Origin: CAVVDY01 sp963815775
Lineage (GTDB): Bacteria; Acidobacteriota; Terriglobia; Terriglobales; Acidobacteriaceae
Direction of reading: 5' to 3'
Length of the DNA: 64,000 bases
Assembly (NCBI GenBank): GCA_963815775.1
Contig: CAWFIB010000026.1
Span: forward strand, 62,001-126,000
Shown here: in pieces, positions 7,773 through 16,528 of the stretch
How positions within the stretch are numbered: position 1 is the stretch's first letter
Layout: each line of letters starts with the position of its first letter
Program-made: the position numbers and the translations under genes
Notes under the pieces: model-generated
Database searches by the model: none
What the model was told of the DNA's origin: nothing
Seen by the model: only the letters and a program-made list of their open reading frames with translations

Positions 7773-9043
7773 AGCTCACTGCGTCTCACAGGGTTTACGC
7801 GCTCGGCGCCACTATGCTCGTAGCGCTCACCATCTGCTCGCGCAAGTTCGGGGGTCAAGGTGAAGCCTTTCCCATCCTTCCCTTGTTGGTGGCCGGCGTC
7901 GCGTATCTTCTCGCTATCCGCGAGTTCTTCTGCACCCCAAACTTCCCAAAGCACGTGATCGTCATCGGTCTGGCGTTGGCTGCGGTGTGGCACGTCGCAT
8001 TTCTGGCGATACCAACGGGTTCCGATGACGACGTTCGCCGTTATGTTTGGGATGGCCGCTTGCAGCGACTTGGGTATAACCCTTACCTGGTGGTTCCTGA
8101 CGATCCCGCGTTTGCCGCGTTGCACACAGCCGAGACGCGCGCGCTGAATAATCCGGATCTGCCCAGCATCTATCCGCCGGGCGCTCAGCTTTTCTTTCGC
8201 GCGGTCACAGCGATTGAAGAGTCCGCGCGGGCGATGCGATTAGCATTTGCGATTTGCGACCTTGCCGTGGTCCTCGTCTTGCTCGATATCTTGCGCCGCC
8301 ATGGGCAAGGAGCGCACTGGGTTCTGGCTTACGCATGGCATCCGCTGCTGGCGACGGAGGTGGTTGGCAGTGGTCACATCGACATTGTCGGCGTTCTATT
8401 GCTGGTGGTGTCCGCCGCAGCGCTGATACGTCGCTGGCGCGCGATTGCGGCAGTGGCGTTTGCGTTGGCGGTCGCCGTAAAGTTTCTTCCTATTGTGCTT
8501 TTGCCGCTCTACTGGCGGCGGGTTCGCGTGCGCGATGCTGTGCTGGGTGCAATCGTGTTTGCACTTCTGTACGTACCGTTTCTCAACCATGGGCGAATTC
8601 CAATCGGCTCGCTCGGCACCTACATCGAGAGCTTCGGATTTAATGATCCAGTGTTCGCGGCGCTGCGCCGGGTGGCTGCTCCCCAGCTTGTGGTGGGACT
8701 TGCAGTTTTGGCCGGCGTTCTGGTTGCAATTTGGTTCAGAACCAGATTGGAGACGTGGTCTGCGGACGCCTTTGCATGGCCAATGGCGGCGTCGCTTCTA
8801 TGTGCGCCAGTCGTCTTTCCGTGGTATCTGCTCTGGTTGCTGCCGTTCGTGCGATCGGTTTCAACATTGCCGATCATCATCTGGACTGTGAGCATCATTC
8901 CGACGTACATCGTCTGGCATCTGCGCACCATTGGACGGCCGTTCGTGCTTCCTGCCTGGGTGATGCTGCTGGAGTATGGAGCCGTGGCCGTGGCTGCCGC
9001 ATTCGTGCTTGTGCGCCGGCTCACTCGACCGGCCGCTCCATAG
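7769..9043 (+). CDS. GT87-like polytopic membrane glycosyltransferase
   Basis: 424 residues from GTG 7769, chosen because it overlaps the upstream TGA (GTGA) like its neighbours; an ATG 54 bases earlier lies inside that gene. About 10-12 hydrophobic segments. The first long loop has Asp-rich PTGSDDDVRRYVWDGRLQ and YNPYLVVPDD, followed by NNPDLPSIYPPGAQLFF. This arrangement matches GT-C enzymes of the GT87/MptA-MptB type, which take a sugar from a polyprenyl-phosphate donor on the outer face. It pairs logically with the GT2 two genes upstream. Acceptor unknown. Last gene of the operon. Confidence 0.8.
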   Translation: MKLTASHRVYALGATMLVALTICSRKFGGQGEAFPILPLLVAGVAYLLAIREFFCTPNFPKHVIVIGLALAAVWHVAFLAIPTGSDDDVRRYVWDGRLQRLGYNPYLVVPDDPAFAALHTAETRALNNPDLPSIYPPGAQLFFRAVTAIEESARAMRLAFAICDLAVVLVLLDILRRHGQGAHWVLAYAWHPLLATEVVGSGHIDIVGVLLLVVSAAALIRRWRAIAAVAFALAVAVKFLPIVLLPLYWRRVRVRDAVLGAIVFALLYVPFLNHGRIPIGSLGTYIESFGFNDPVFAALRRVAAPQLVVGLAVLAGVLVAIWFRTRLETWSADAFAWPMAASLLCAPVVFPWYLLWLLPFVRSVSTLPIIIWTVSIIPTYIVWHLRTIGRPFVLPAWVMLLEYGAVAVAAAFVLVRRLTRPAAP

Positions 9044-9161
9044 CGCTCAATCGAGCAGCGTCGGGCGTGGCAATCGAGGTGTTGCCAACACAGTCTCCGT
9101 ATCCTCAAGCCGCTACCCGTCATCCAACACCCCATCATTGAATTCAACAGGGAGGATCTCC

Positions 9162-9896
9162 GTGAACAATCTGCGCTTTAGTGCGACGATTCGTCTTCTG
9201 ACGATCTTTGGGGTACTAGTCGTTGCTGCAAGTTGCTGGGCACAGCAACGCCCGCCCGTCATTCAAAAGCTCGCGAAGGCCTACGGTCTTGATTCGTGGG
9301 ATCAAGTCGAGGCGGTCCGCTACACCTTCAACCTGGATATCCCCGGAGTCAAAGCTTCTCGATCATGGACCTGGGAGCCGAAGACGAACCAGGTTACCTT
9401 CGAGGGAAAAGATAAGGAAGGCAAGCCGGTCAAGGTCACCTACAAGCGCACCGAGATGAGTAGCGCTCCGGCCGACGTAAGGGACGAAATCGATCCGGGT
9501 TTCATCAACGACAACTATTGGTTCTTGCTTCCCTTCCACGTTTACTGGGACACGAGCGCCACCGTAACTGACCAAGGCATGCAGAAACTGCCGCTAGGGA
9601 CCGGTTCCGCTGACAAGGTCGTGGTGAAGTATCCCAACAATGGTGGCTATACACCGGGTGATACATGGGACCTCTACATCGGTAAAGACAACCGCATCGA
9701 AGTAATGGTCTATCACCGCGGCGGACCCAAAAAGCCAAGCCTCGTCATCGCATCGTGGACAGGTTACAAGAAGGCAGGTCCTCTGCTGGTCTCAACCGAG
9801 CACCGCGGCACCGCTGACGGCGGAGCGCTGCACATCTCCTTCACGAATGTGGCAGTCAAGCTGGTGGGGGCAAGCACCTGGGTAAATGCGAAATAA
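9162..9896 (+). CDS. Secreted protein of unknown function
   Basis: 244 residues from GTG 9162, preceded by GGGAGGA at good spacing; the open frame extends upstream without a plausible start. The signal peptide ends near ASCWAQQ. The mature part is hydrophilic and β-rich, with WDQVEAVRYTFNLDIPG, SWTWEPKTNQVTFEGK and YWFLLPFHVYWDTSA. I do not recognise a named family with confidence; the layout resembles periplasmic/outer-membrane-associated 'lipoprotein localisation-like' folds. It lies 118 bases after the GT87 gene and has its own ribosome site, so it may or may not share the operon transcript. Confidence 0.7.
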   Translation: MNNLRFSATIRLLTIFGVLVVAASCWAQQRPPVIQKLAKAYGLDSWDQVEAVRYTFNLDIPGVKASRSWTWEPKTNQVTFEGKDKEGKPVKVTYKRTEMSSAPADVRDEIDPGFINDNYWFLLPFHVYWDTSATVTDQGMQKLPLGTGSADKVVVKYPNNGGYTPGDTWDLYIGKDNRIEVMVYHRGGPKKPSLVIASWTGYKKAGPLLVSTEHRGTADGGALHISFTNVAVKLVGASTWVNAK

Positions 9897-9907
9897 GCAG
9901 CGGATCT

Positions 9908-10960
9908 CTAGCCGGCGATTACTACAGTAGTGCAGGAGCTGCTCAACTTGGGTAGATCGCGGTTAGCGGCCATCCGGATCTCGAACTCTGGCCGCTCTCC
10001 GCGAAGAATCGGGCAGTAAGAGTCCGGCTGCAGAACGGCGCCCTGTAACTGTCGCCGTCCGGCGCATCCACCGTGGCACGACTCGCGGAACTCGCAGGGT
10101 TCGCAAGCGACTGGAAGCGTTCGTGCTTGCTCGAAGGGTGCCGAGTTCAGAACACCAGTGCCCGTCGAGATCAACCCCGACAGCGGCTCGCCCGGTCCCG
10201 GCCAATATACGCAGGGCTGCGTCGTCGCGCGCGGCGTCACCCGTACCGTGCTTACGCCACATCCCCCAGGAAGCGGCGGCAACCCTGCCATCGCTCGCAC
10301 CAGCGGCTCGCCGATGGCGATCACATCAGTTTCTGCAAACAGGCTCCGGAATCCATCCCAATACTCTTCGTAGGACAACGCATAGATATCAGATCGCACC
10401 GCCTGGTACACGTTCACCCGCAGAGGAGCATCGAACTGCTTAGCCACCCGCGCTATTTCAGCCAGACGCAAGTAATTCGACTTCATCATGACTGCGATGA
10501 TAGTTACGGGCACGCCCAGCTTCACACAGCGTGCTGCCTGTTGATGAATGAGCGTCCAGTTCCCCAGCCCGCGTTGCATATCCTGCTCCACTTGCGTGGG
10601 GTAATCGAGAGAGAATTCGATGTCATGAAAAGCCCGTAGTTCGCTGTCCTCCAGGACGGCAACGCTGTGGCCGTTGGAAGTGATGGTGAGCTTGACGGGC
10701 TGAGTACGCAGGTACGCCAGAATCGCCCGGAAATCAGGATGCATTCCGTTCTCGCCGGTCCCCAAATTTACCGAGCGGACAGGCAGTCGCTCCATCACGG
10801 ACTGGACCTGCTCCAGAGTAAGGCGATCGGTACGGGCGGGATCGCGATAACAGAAAGCACAGGAGAGATTGCATTCATTGGTGAGTCCCAGCCCAAGCGA
10901 AATCGCACCAGGCGTGCTCGCGACGGGTGAAATTTGTGAACCTGTTGCGAGATTCTTCAC
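9908..10960 (-). CDS. Radical SAM protein with SPASM-type C-terminus
   Basis: 350 residues from GTG 10960, selected because it overlaps the stop of the upstream methyltransferase by four bases (GTGA). The radical SAM cluster motif is Cys30-x3-Cys34-x2-Cys37 (NECNLSCAFC). It is followed by a G-T-G-E motif in place of G-G-E and LTITSNGHS. The C-terminal third has the cysteines expected of a SPASM domain (GGCG, QPCVYW, CEPCEFRESCHGGCAGRR, SYCPI), which would bind auxiliary Fe-S clusters. Such enzymes modify peptides or proteins, or small molecules. The substrate is not evident; see the coupled methyltransferase and the short ORF upstream of it. Confidence 0.85.
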   Translation of the reverse strand: MKNLATGSQISPVASTPGAISLGLGLTNECNLSCAFCYRDPARTDRLTLEQVQSVMERLPVRSVNLGTGENGMHPDFRAILAYLRTQPVKLTITSNGHSVAVLEDSELRAFHDIEFSLDYPTQVEQDMQRGLGNWTLIHQQAARCVKLGVPVTIIAVMMKSNYLRLAEIARVAKQFDAPLRVNVYQAVRSDIYALSYEEYWDGFRSLFAETDVIAIGEPLVRAMAGLPPLPGGCGVSTVRVTPRATTQPCVYWPGPGEPLSGLISTGTGVLNSAPFEQARTLPVACEPCEFRESCHGGCAGRRQLQGAVLQPDSYCPILRGERPEFEIRMAANRDLPKLSSSCTTVVIAG

Positions 10961-11772
10961 GTGCCATTCTCCGTGCGACGTGCCAGGCAATGGGTGTAGC
11001 GGGCCACCCTCGCATATTCCGGCCGGCTGCCCAGCTTGCTCTCCAGTTGCAGGATTCGCGCATATTCAGAGCTACGAGAGACGCTAGCAGGCAAGTAATC
11101 CGCCAGCACGCGTACACCGCGCTCGGCGATCAATGCCAGCGACTCCGCCTTCAACATGGCGTGTAAGCCGGCTGAGGTAAACAGCCGCACTCTGCCTCCG
11201 TACAGAGACTCAAATCCCCATTCAGCCGTGAGATTCGCATCGGCAGCCGCCAGGTCGCCCGCCTGGATCGCAGCTTTGAAGACTTCGCCCGCCTGGTTGC
11301 GCACAACCATTGACAGTATCGCCGATGCGCCTCGCAGAACGCGAGCCGCAGCCCGTACCACAGCAGTCGGGTCGTCGACGTATTCGAGTATGTTGTGGCA
11401 AAGCACGACATCGAACGAGGCCGCATCGAACAGGTTTATTAACTGGGCAGCGTCGCCGTGCTGGAGTGTAACGGCGTTTGTAACCCCTGCTTCTTCCGCA
11501 CTGTGTCTCGCGATGTCGAGCATCGCCGGCGAGGAATCCAGTTGGGTGACGTGAAAACCGAGCCGCGCAAGCCGAACCGCTGCCTCTCCCGTGCCGCATC
11601 CTATATCCAGCGCATACAGCGGCTTCTTCGCTAGCGGCGAAGGAAGATGGTCTTGCAGGTTGGCAAGCGCCAGGTCCGTGCGCAAGCGGCCCTCGGGCGT
11701 CTGGAGGTAGGCGGCGTACTTGTGCGCACCACTCTGGAAGCGTTCTCCATCTGTATTGGTGGTCGTCTTCAT
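10957..11772 (-). CDS. SAM-dependent methyltransferase, CmoM/SmtA-like
   Basis: 271 residues. Motif I LDIGCGTGEAAVRLARLG and post-motifs (QLDSSPAMLDIARHS; DVVLCHNILEYVDDP) define a class I SAM methyltransferase. The C-terminal ERGVRVLADYLP and LQLESKLGSRPEYARVARY stretches resemble E. coli CmoM/SmtA, which methylates carboxymethoxyuridine at tRNA position 34. The gene is coupled to the radical SAM gene by a four-base overlap, which is not the usual cmoM context. It may be a genuine tRNA methylase or a relative recruited to the radical SAM pathway. No good Shine-Dalgarno precedes the ATG. Confidence 0.8.
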   Translation of the reverse strand: MKTTTNTDGERFQSGAHKYAAYLQTPEGRLRTDLALANLQDHLPSPLAKKPLYALDIGCGTGEAAVRLARLGFHVTQLDSSPAMLDIARHSAEEAGVTNAVTLQHGDAAQLINLFDAASFDVVLCHNILEYVDDPTAVVRAAARVLRGASAILSMVVRNQAGEVFKAAIQAGDLAAADANLTAEWGFESLYGGRVRLFTSAGLHAMLKAESLALIAERGVRVLADYLPASVSRSSEYARILQLESKLGSRPEYARVARYTHCLARRTENGT

Positions 11773-11779
11773 GTAAGGC

Positions 11780-11941
11780 TCAGGCGAAACCGCTCATGGC
11801 ATTCAAGTGCTTCAATTGTTGCGCCCTTATCGATTCCGTCGCAAGCGGCCCTACCGCCAACGGATCGATGAGTCGCAGCGACCGGTGCTCCGCATTGCTG
11901 CGGGCGGGCGGTTGAGTCTTAGAACAAGATCGATGAGACAT
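11780..11941 (-). CDS. Possible 53-residue small ORF ahead of the methyltransferase
   Basis: ATG at 11941 to TGA at 11780-11782, filling most of the gap between the GH15 gene and the methyltransferase and ending seven bases before the methyltransferase ATG. The peptide starts MSHRSCSKTQPPARSNAEHR and ends QQLKHLNAMSGFA. It has one Cys and no recognisable signal or leader motif. There is no clear ribosome-binding site. Position alone, directly ahead of a methyltransferase/radical SAM pair, makes a modified-peptide precursor conceivable, but a chance ORF is at least as likely. Confidence 0.2.
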   Translation of the reverse strand: MSHRSCSKTQPPARSNAEHRSLRLIDPLAVGPLATESIRAQQLKHLNAMSGFA

Positions 11942-11963
11942 CGTTATGCAGTTGGGTTAGTCT

Positions 11964-13805
11964 TCAACTCCGCGTGCCCAGCACACGATCCAGATTAAAT
12001 GCCGCACTGATGAGTGCAAGATGGGTAAATGCTTGCGGGAAATTGCCCAGTGCCTCGCCCTGCCGTCCGGTTTGCTCGGCATAGAGCCCGAGATGGTTCG
12101 CATAGCCCAGCATGCGCTCGAACAGCAGCCGCGCTTGGTCCAGCTTTTCAGGAATCGCCTGACCTGCACGGGTCAACGCTTCCACCAGCCAAAACGAGCA
12201 CATGTTAAACGTGCCTTCCTCGCCCGGAAGTCCGTCCATGAGGGGGTCTGGCGGATAACGGTATACCAGACTGTCACTGACCAAACCTCCTTCGCGAGGA
12301 TTCTGCAAAATCGCGGAGATCGTCTTCACCATCCGCGGATCGTTGGGGGCCATGAAGAAGACCAGAGGCATGATCAACAGCGACGCATCCAGGTCGTCGC
12401 TGCCGTAGAACTGGGTGAATGCCGATCGTTTTTCATTCCATCCACGAGTCATCACTTCTTCGTAGATGCAGTCACGCTCGGAAATCCACTTCGTCCGGTC
12501 GGCAGGAAACGCGCGCTTTTCTGCAAGTCTGATGCCACGGTCCAACGCCACCCAGTTCATAATCTTCGAATAGACGAAGTGCTGATCGCGATTCCGCATC
12601 TCCCAGATTCCTGCATCCGGCTTTTGCCATTGCTCGCAGATCCAATCAATTCGGCCGCGGAGCTTTAGCCACATGTCATAAGAGATCGGGCTGACATATT
12701 TGTTGTAGAGGTAAAACGAATCCATCAACTCGCCATAGAGGTCGAGTTGAAGCTGTGAAACGGCGGCATTACCGATGCGTACGGGCCGGGATCCGCGGTA
12801 TCCCTCCCAATGATCCAACGTCAACTCGGGAAGCTCGCTGTCTCCCTCGATGGTAAAGAGCGGCGGCATCGGCAATTTGGGTTGGATGTGCTTTGACGCG
12901 TGGGTCTCAATCCAGTTCATAAACCCCGCCGCCTCCTCTCGGAACCCGATGCGCAGAAAACCGTAAATCGTAAAGGCTGCATCGCGGAGCCAGGTGTAGC
13001 GGTAATCCCAATTGCGAGTGCCGCCGATGACCTCAGGAAGGCTGGCGGTGGGAGCGGCGACAATTGCTCCCGTGGGCCCGAAGGTAAGCAGCTTTAGAGC
13101 TAACGCCGATCTTTGTACCTGCTCGCGCCAGCGGCCGCGGTAAGTACAGGCCGAGAGCCATTTCTGCCAAAACCTGACTGTCTCCTGGAACAGTTGCTCG
13201 ACTTCTTCTTGAACTGGAAGGCTCGGGATGACTTCATCGCCAAGGTGCCCCCTCAAGAGGAACGTCGCTGATTTGCCTTCCTCGAGCAAAAACTCGGTGG
13301 TTACGCTGCCCTGTTCCCCCTGCCTGAGGGGCACAGCGCCGGAAAGCGCAAGGCTCAAGCCACTGGACTTGAAGACCACACCGTTGGGCTGCTGCAGTAT
13401 TTGGTGGGTCTGTCGCCCATAATCGAAAGCCGGGCAACAACGGAGGGAAATACGCACTGCGCCCCGCACGCAACGAATGCGACGGAAAAGATGGTGATAC
13501 CACAACGAGTCAGGAGAAAGACCTGCAGGCATGAAGTCTTCCAACTCGGCAATCCCCTCGGCAAGCAAGAAGCGCGTTATCAGAATATTCGTCGAAGGCC
13601 AATAAAATTGCTTGTAGCGCACGTCAGCGCCGATCGGGGAAATCTGGAATCGTCCTCCCTTTTGGTCATCCAACAGCGCTCCAAACACACTGGGCGAGTC
13701 AAAGTGCGGGTAACAGTACCAGTCGATGGAACCGTTCATGCCCACAAGAGCGACCGTGCGCATGTTGCCGATGATCCCGTAGTTTTCGATGGGTTGATAT
13801 GACAT
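11964..13805 (-). CDS. GH15 family glucoamylase / trehalase-like hydrolase
   Basis: 613 residues, full length for the bacterial cytosolic GH15 group. The N-terminus MSYQPIENYGIIGNMRTVAL and NGSIDWYCYPHFDSPS is characteristic. The (α/α)6 barrel contains GGTRNWDYRYTWLRDAAFT, DAGIWEMRNRDQHFVYSK with the general acid Glu, and GEALGNFPQAFTHLALI near the second catalytic Glu (AEQTG). No signal peptide, so it acts inside the cell on α-glucans or trehalose. Transcribed toward the methyltransferase pair but 160 bases or more apart. The precise substrate cannot be told from sequence. Confidence 0.9.
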   Translation of the reverse strand: MSYQPIENYGIIGNMRTVALVGMNGSIDWYCYPHFDSPSVFGALLDDQKGGRFQISPIGADVRYKQFYWPSTNILITRFLLAEGIAELEDFMPAGLSPDSLWYHHLFRRIRCVRGAVRISLRCCPAFDYGRQTHQILQQPNGVVFKSSGLSLALSGAVPLRQGEQGSVTTEFLLEEGKSATFLLRGHLGDEVIPSLPVQEEVEQLFQETVRFWQKWLSACTYRGRWREQVQRSALALKLLTFGPTGAIVAAPTASLPEVIGGTRNWDYRYTWLRDAAFTIYGFLRIGFREEAAGFMNWIETHASKHIQPKLPMPPLFTIEGDSELPELTLDHWEGYRGSRPVRIGNAAVSQLQLDLYGELMDSFYLYNKYVSPISYDMWLKLRGRIDWICEQWQKPDAGIWEMRNRDQHFVYSKIMNWVALDRGIRLAEKRAFPADRTKWISERDCIYEEVMTRGWNEKRSAFTQFYGSDDLDASLLIMPLVFFMAPNDPRMVKTISAILQNPREGGLVSDSLVYRYPPDPLMDGLPGEEGTFNMCSFWLVEALTRAGQAIPEKLDQARLLFERMLGYANHLGLYAEQTGRQGEALGNFPQAFTHLALISAAFNLDRVLGTRS

Positions 13806-14461
13806 CGGTGTCTCCTCAGTTAAGGGCTAAGCACTCCTTTGCTGTGGGTGGCTAGCGCAAAAGGCGGAAGCGCTGCTAGCTAGGGTGTCCGGGCCCGAGC
13901 ATCCTTTGGCCCCCATTTCCGGGCACCAACGACGCTGCAGAATGGTTCGTTCATTTCGTAAGTCCTCGCCCCAAGCGCGCGGCTACATGTTAGTCCACCT
14001 TTCAGGAATTTGACTCCGCAGAGATGCAGGGCTTTTAGACAGATTCGTCACTGGCAGGAGAAGATTCTCGTCGTCCTGCGAAACTTTGGTACGGGCGAAC
14101 CTTCGGCCTTTCAGCTTTCAGTGGAGCGGAGTATGGTGTCGGCGCTCACCATTTGGTCTTTTGCGGGATGGCACTGACTGAAGTCGTCACTCTCTTGTCC
14201 GAGATCTCGTCTCGTCGCGTTTCGTGCTACGAGGTGTTTCCGGACAGTTTGCCGGTTTGTCGGCAAACTGCTCGGGTGTAAAGAACAAACACTCTCACAG
14301 CTCAATGCCTATGCGGTCGTTCATCGGCTCCGCAGCAATCTCTGGCATGAATTCACAATCTCCTCAGCATATTTCTTGTCACCAAACGCACGGGTGTCGT
14401 GTCTAAGCGAGTAGAACCGGCAGGTTCAAAATACAGAGATCCAAAATCAAAGGAGACAATC
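13806..14461. other. Long divergent intergenic region with one perfect palindrome
   Basis: 656 bases between the divergent GH15 and NmrA-like genes. I found no convincing gene; a 64-codon frame on the minus strand has no family resemblance or ribosome site. The only structure I noted is the inverted repeat at 14245-14270, listed separately. Confidence 0.5.
14245..14270. repeat. Perfect 10-bp inverted repeat
   Basis: CAGTTTGCCG at 14245-14254, six-base spacer GTTTGT, and CGGCAAACTG at 14261-14270. No T-run follows on either strand, so it does not look like a terminator. It could be an operator or a mobile-element remnant. Confidence 0.6.
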
Positions 14462-15256
14462 ATGAAAATCGTTGTCATCGGGGGCAGTGGACTGATTGGA
14501 TCGAAGCTCGTCCCCAAATTGCGTGAGCACGGGCACGAAGCGATCGCAGCATCACCCGACTCTGGCGTCAACACCGTCACCGGCGAGGGACTGGAGAAAG
14601 CGCTGAAAGGTGCCTCGGTGGTGGTTGACGTATCGAACGCTCCCTCGTGGGAAGACGCGGCTGTGATGAAGTTCTTCGAAACATCAACCCGTAATCTTCT
14701 CGCCGCTGAAGCGGCGGCAGGCGTGCGGCATCACGTTGCATTGTCGGTCGTAGGATCGGAGCGCATGCTCGACAGCGGCTACTTCCGGGCAAAAATCGCC
14801 CAGGAAAACTTGATCAAGGGCTCATCCATGCCCTACTCGATCGTCCGTGCGACACAGTTCTTCGAGTTCGTTAAGGGCATCGCCGATTTCTCCACGGACG
14901 GCAACAAGGTACGCCTGCCATCTGCGCTCATTCAGCCCATGGCGGCCGACGATGTCGCCAGCGCGCTAGTCCAGGTCGCGATGGGCCCGCCGGTGAATGG
15001 CACCGTTGAAGTTGGGGGGCCGGAGAAGTTTCGTCTTGATGAGCTGGTTCGGAAGGGTTTAGCCGTGTGGAAGGATCCGCGCGAGGTCGTCGCTGACCCG
15101 GACGCGCGCTACTACGGCATCAAGCTGACCGACAAGACACTGATTCCCGGCGATAGTGCGCGACTTGGCCAGACGCGTTTCGAAACCTGGATCGCTCAGC
15201 CGAAAAATAACCCCGCAATCTCTGATTCCGAGCGCCAGAGACGCGGGGCAGCTTAG
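14462..15256 (+). CDS. NmrA-like NAD(P)-binding atypical SDR protein
   Basis: 264 residues from the ATG at 14462, preceded by AAGGAGA at good spacing; an in-frame GTG further upstream is less likely. MKIVVIGGSGLIGSKLV carries the Rossmann GxxGxxG dinucleotide motif. The chain then follows atypical SDR/NmrA-like sensors and quinone-reductase-like proteins (VSNAPSWEDAAVMKFFETS; RHHVALSVVGSERM; PYSIVRATQFFEFV). The usual catalytic YxxxK is not evident, so it may be a redox sensor or an atypical reductase. It stands alone after a long intergenic region. Confidence 0.8.
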   Translation: MKIVVIGGSGLIGSKLVPKLREHGHEAIAASPDSGVNTVTGEGLEKALKGASVVVDVSNAPSWEDAAVMKFFETSTRNLLAAEAAAGVRHHVALSVVGSERMLDSGYFRAKIAQENLIKGSSMPYSIVRATQFFEFVKGIADFSTDGNKVRLPSALIQPMAADDVASALVQVAMGPPVNGTVEVGGPEKFRLDELVRKGLAVWKDPREVVADPDARYYGIKLTDKTLIPGDSARLGQTRFETWIAQPKNNPAISDSERQRRGAA

Positions 15257-15304
15257 CCAAGACCCGCGCCGCCGCGGCGAATTCGCAATGCGACGGCCCG
15301 TTTC

Positions 15305-15486
15305 TGGGATAACTTAGGCAATCGCCTTTCAGAAGAAGGCCAGTTCTCCGCGGATGATGCGTGCCCAGGGCCTTTGACAAGGCGTTGAAACTCCGTCCGG
15401 AGTATCCATCGGCGCTCTATTTTCTGGCGCGCATTTGGGAGAAACATGGGCGCAAGGAAAAAGCGATTGCCTATCTTGAGCGCGCA
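15305..15486 (+). pseudogene. Frameshifted remnant of a TPR gene
   Basis: One frame from 15305 reads WDNLGNRLSEEGQFSADDA. A second frame overlapping at 15361 reads AFDKALKLRPEYPSALY, FLARIWEKHGRKEKAIAYLE. Joined, they give about one and a half tetratricopeptide repeats with the usual Leu/Gly/Tyr and Ala-Pro pattern, but a frame change lies at about 15355-15365 and there is no start or continuation. It is best read as decay of a larger TPR protein. It lies 48 bases after the NmrA-like gene. Confidence 0.6.
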
Positions 15487-15562
15487 GGGTGTCGTCGGGA
15501 CGCACGGCCAAGTACCTCCACGCCCGGGGAATGGTATGTGCCGGGTCGTCAGCGGTGTCGTC

Positions 15563-16474
15563 TTAGCGCGGCAAATCTCCCCGCACTACCGGCTGTTTAG
15601 CGGCGCTCCACTCGCTAAAAGAGCCATCGTACATGGCGGCGTCTATGCCCAAATACCTGGCGAGAAAATAAGTGTACGAAGCCTGCAATCCGACCTCGCA
15701 ATACGAAACTTCTTTCTTGTTTCCGGTTACGCCGGCGGCGGCGAAGAGTTGTCGCAGTTGTTCAGGCGACTTCAATAGCGGTTCTTTCTCGCTGACCAGC
15801 GCGTTCTCCCAGTAAAACGACTCTGCGCCGCTCAAGTGTCCGGATCGATAGCGCTTGGAAGGACGAGCATCAAGTATCACGACGTCTTTATCGGGACTCT
15901 CGACAAGTTTCTTCATGTAGTCCATCTTCGCGACAATCTCGGGATGCAGATGGACGGTCAGAGTTCCGCGCGTCACGGATGGAGTTTGCGTCGAGGTTGG
16001 CCGCTTCTCGCGTACCCATTGGTCGAGGCCACCATCGAGCAGCGCCGCCTGATCACCGTGGCCAAGATAGTCCATGGTGAAGAACAGCCGGGTCGCCATC
16101 GGGTCCCAATCCGGCGCGTAATAAACCACGCGGGAGTCGTCGCTGATGCCGATGTCCTCAAGATTCTTTTTCAACTGGTCCGGCGCGAGCAACTCCACTT
16201 CCGGTGGGGTGTGATGATCAACGAACTTATCCATGAGCAAGAACCGCGCTCCGGGGATATGCGATGCCCGGTATGCTCCTTCATCGTGGCCGATGTGCAC
16301 GATTACAAGCTTGGGATCGTTGAGGTGGTCAGCAAGCCATTGGGTTGAAACTACGAGTTCCGGATGTGCCGCACCGGTGGCAGCAGAAGTATCGTTGGCA
16401 GCAGAACCTGCCAACGTAGTCAGGATGACGACGGCAAACAACATGCTGCTAGCTAGACATCGTTTCATTTTCAA
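15563..16474 (-). CDS. Exported two-domain rhodanese (thiosulfate/3-mercaptopyruvate sulfurtransferase type)
   Basis: 303 residues with a signal peptide ending near LAGSAANDTSA. Two rhodanese modules: the N-terminal, normally inactive one (STQWLADHLNDPKLVIVHIG ... AYRASHIPGARFL) and the C-terminal one with the catalytic cysteine in VSYCEVGLQAS. Family members move a sulfane sulfur from thiosulfate or mercaptopyruvate to cyanide, thiols or protein cysteines; this one would act in the periplasm. It lies 54 bases downstream of a paralogous sulfurtransferase on the same strand and probably in the same transcript as the permease and PadR genes. Confidence 0.88.
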   Translation of the reverse strand: MKMKRCLASSMLFAVVILTTLAGSAANDTSAATGAAHPELVVSTQWLADHLNDPKLVIVHIGHDEGAYRASHIPGARFLLMDKFVDHHTPPEVELLAPDQLKKNLEDIGISDDSRVVYYAPDWDPMATRLFFTMDYLGHGDQAALLDGGLDQWVREKRPTSTQTPSVTRGTLTVHLHPEIVAKMDYMKKLVESPDKDVVILDARPSKRYRSGHLSGAESFYWENALVSEKEPLLKSPEQLRQLFAAAGVTGNKKEVSYCEVGLQASYTYFLARYLGIDAAMYDGSFSEWSAAKQPVVRGDLPR

Positions 16475-16528
16475 GCTCCAAATACTTACCGATTACGAAC
16501 AATCCGGCTCCCTGGAATAGCGCTCTCT

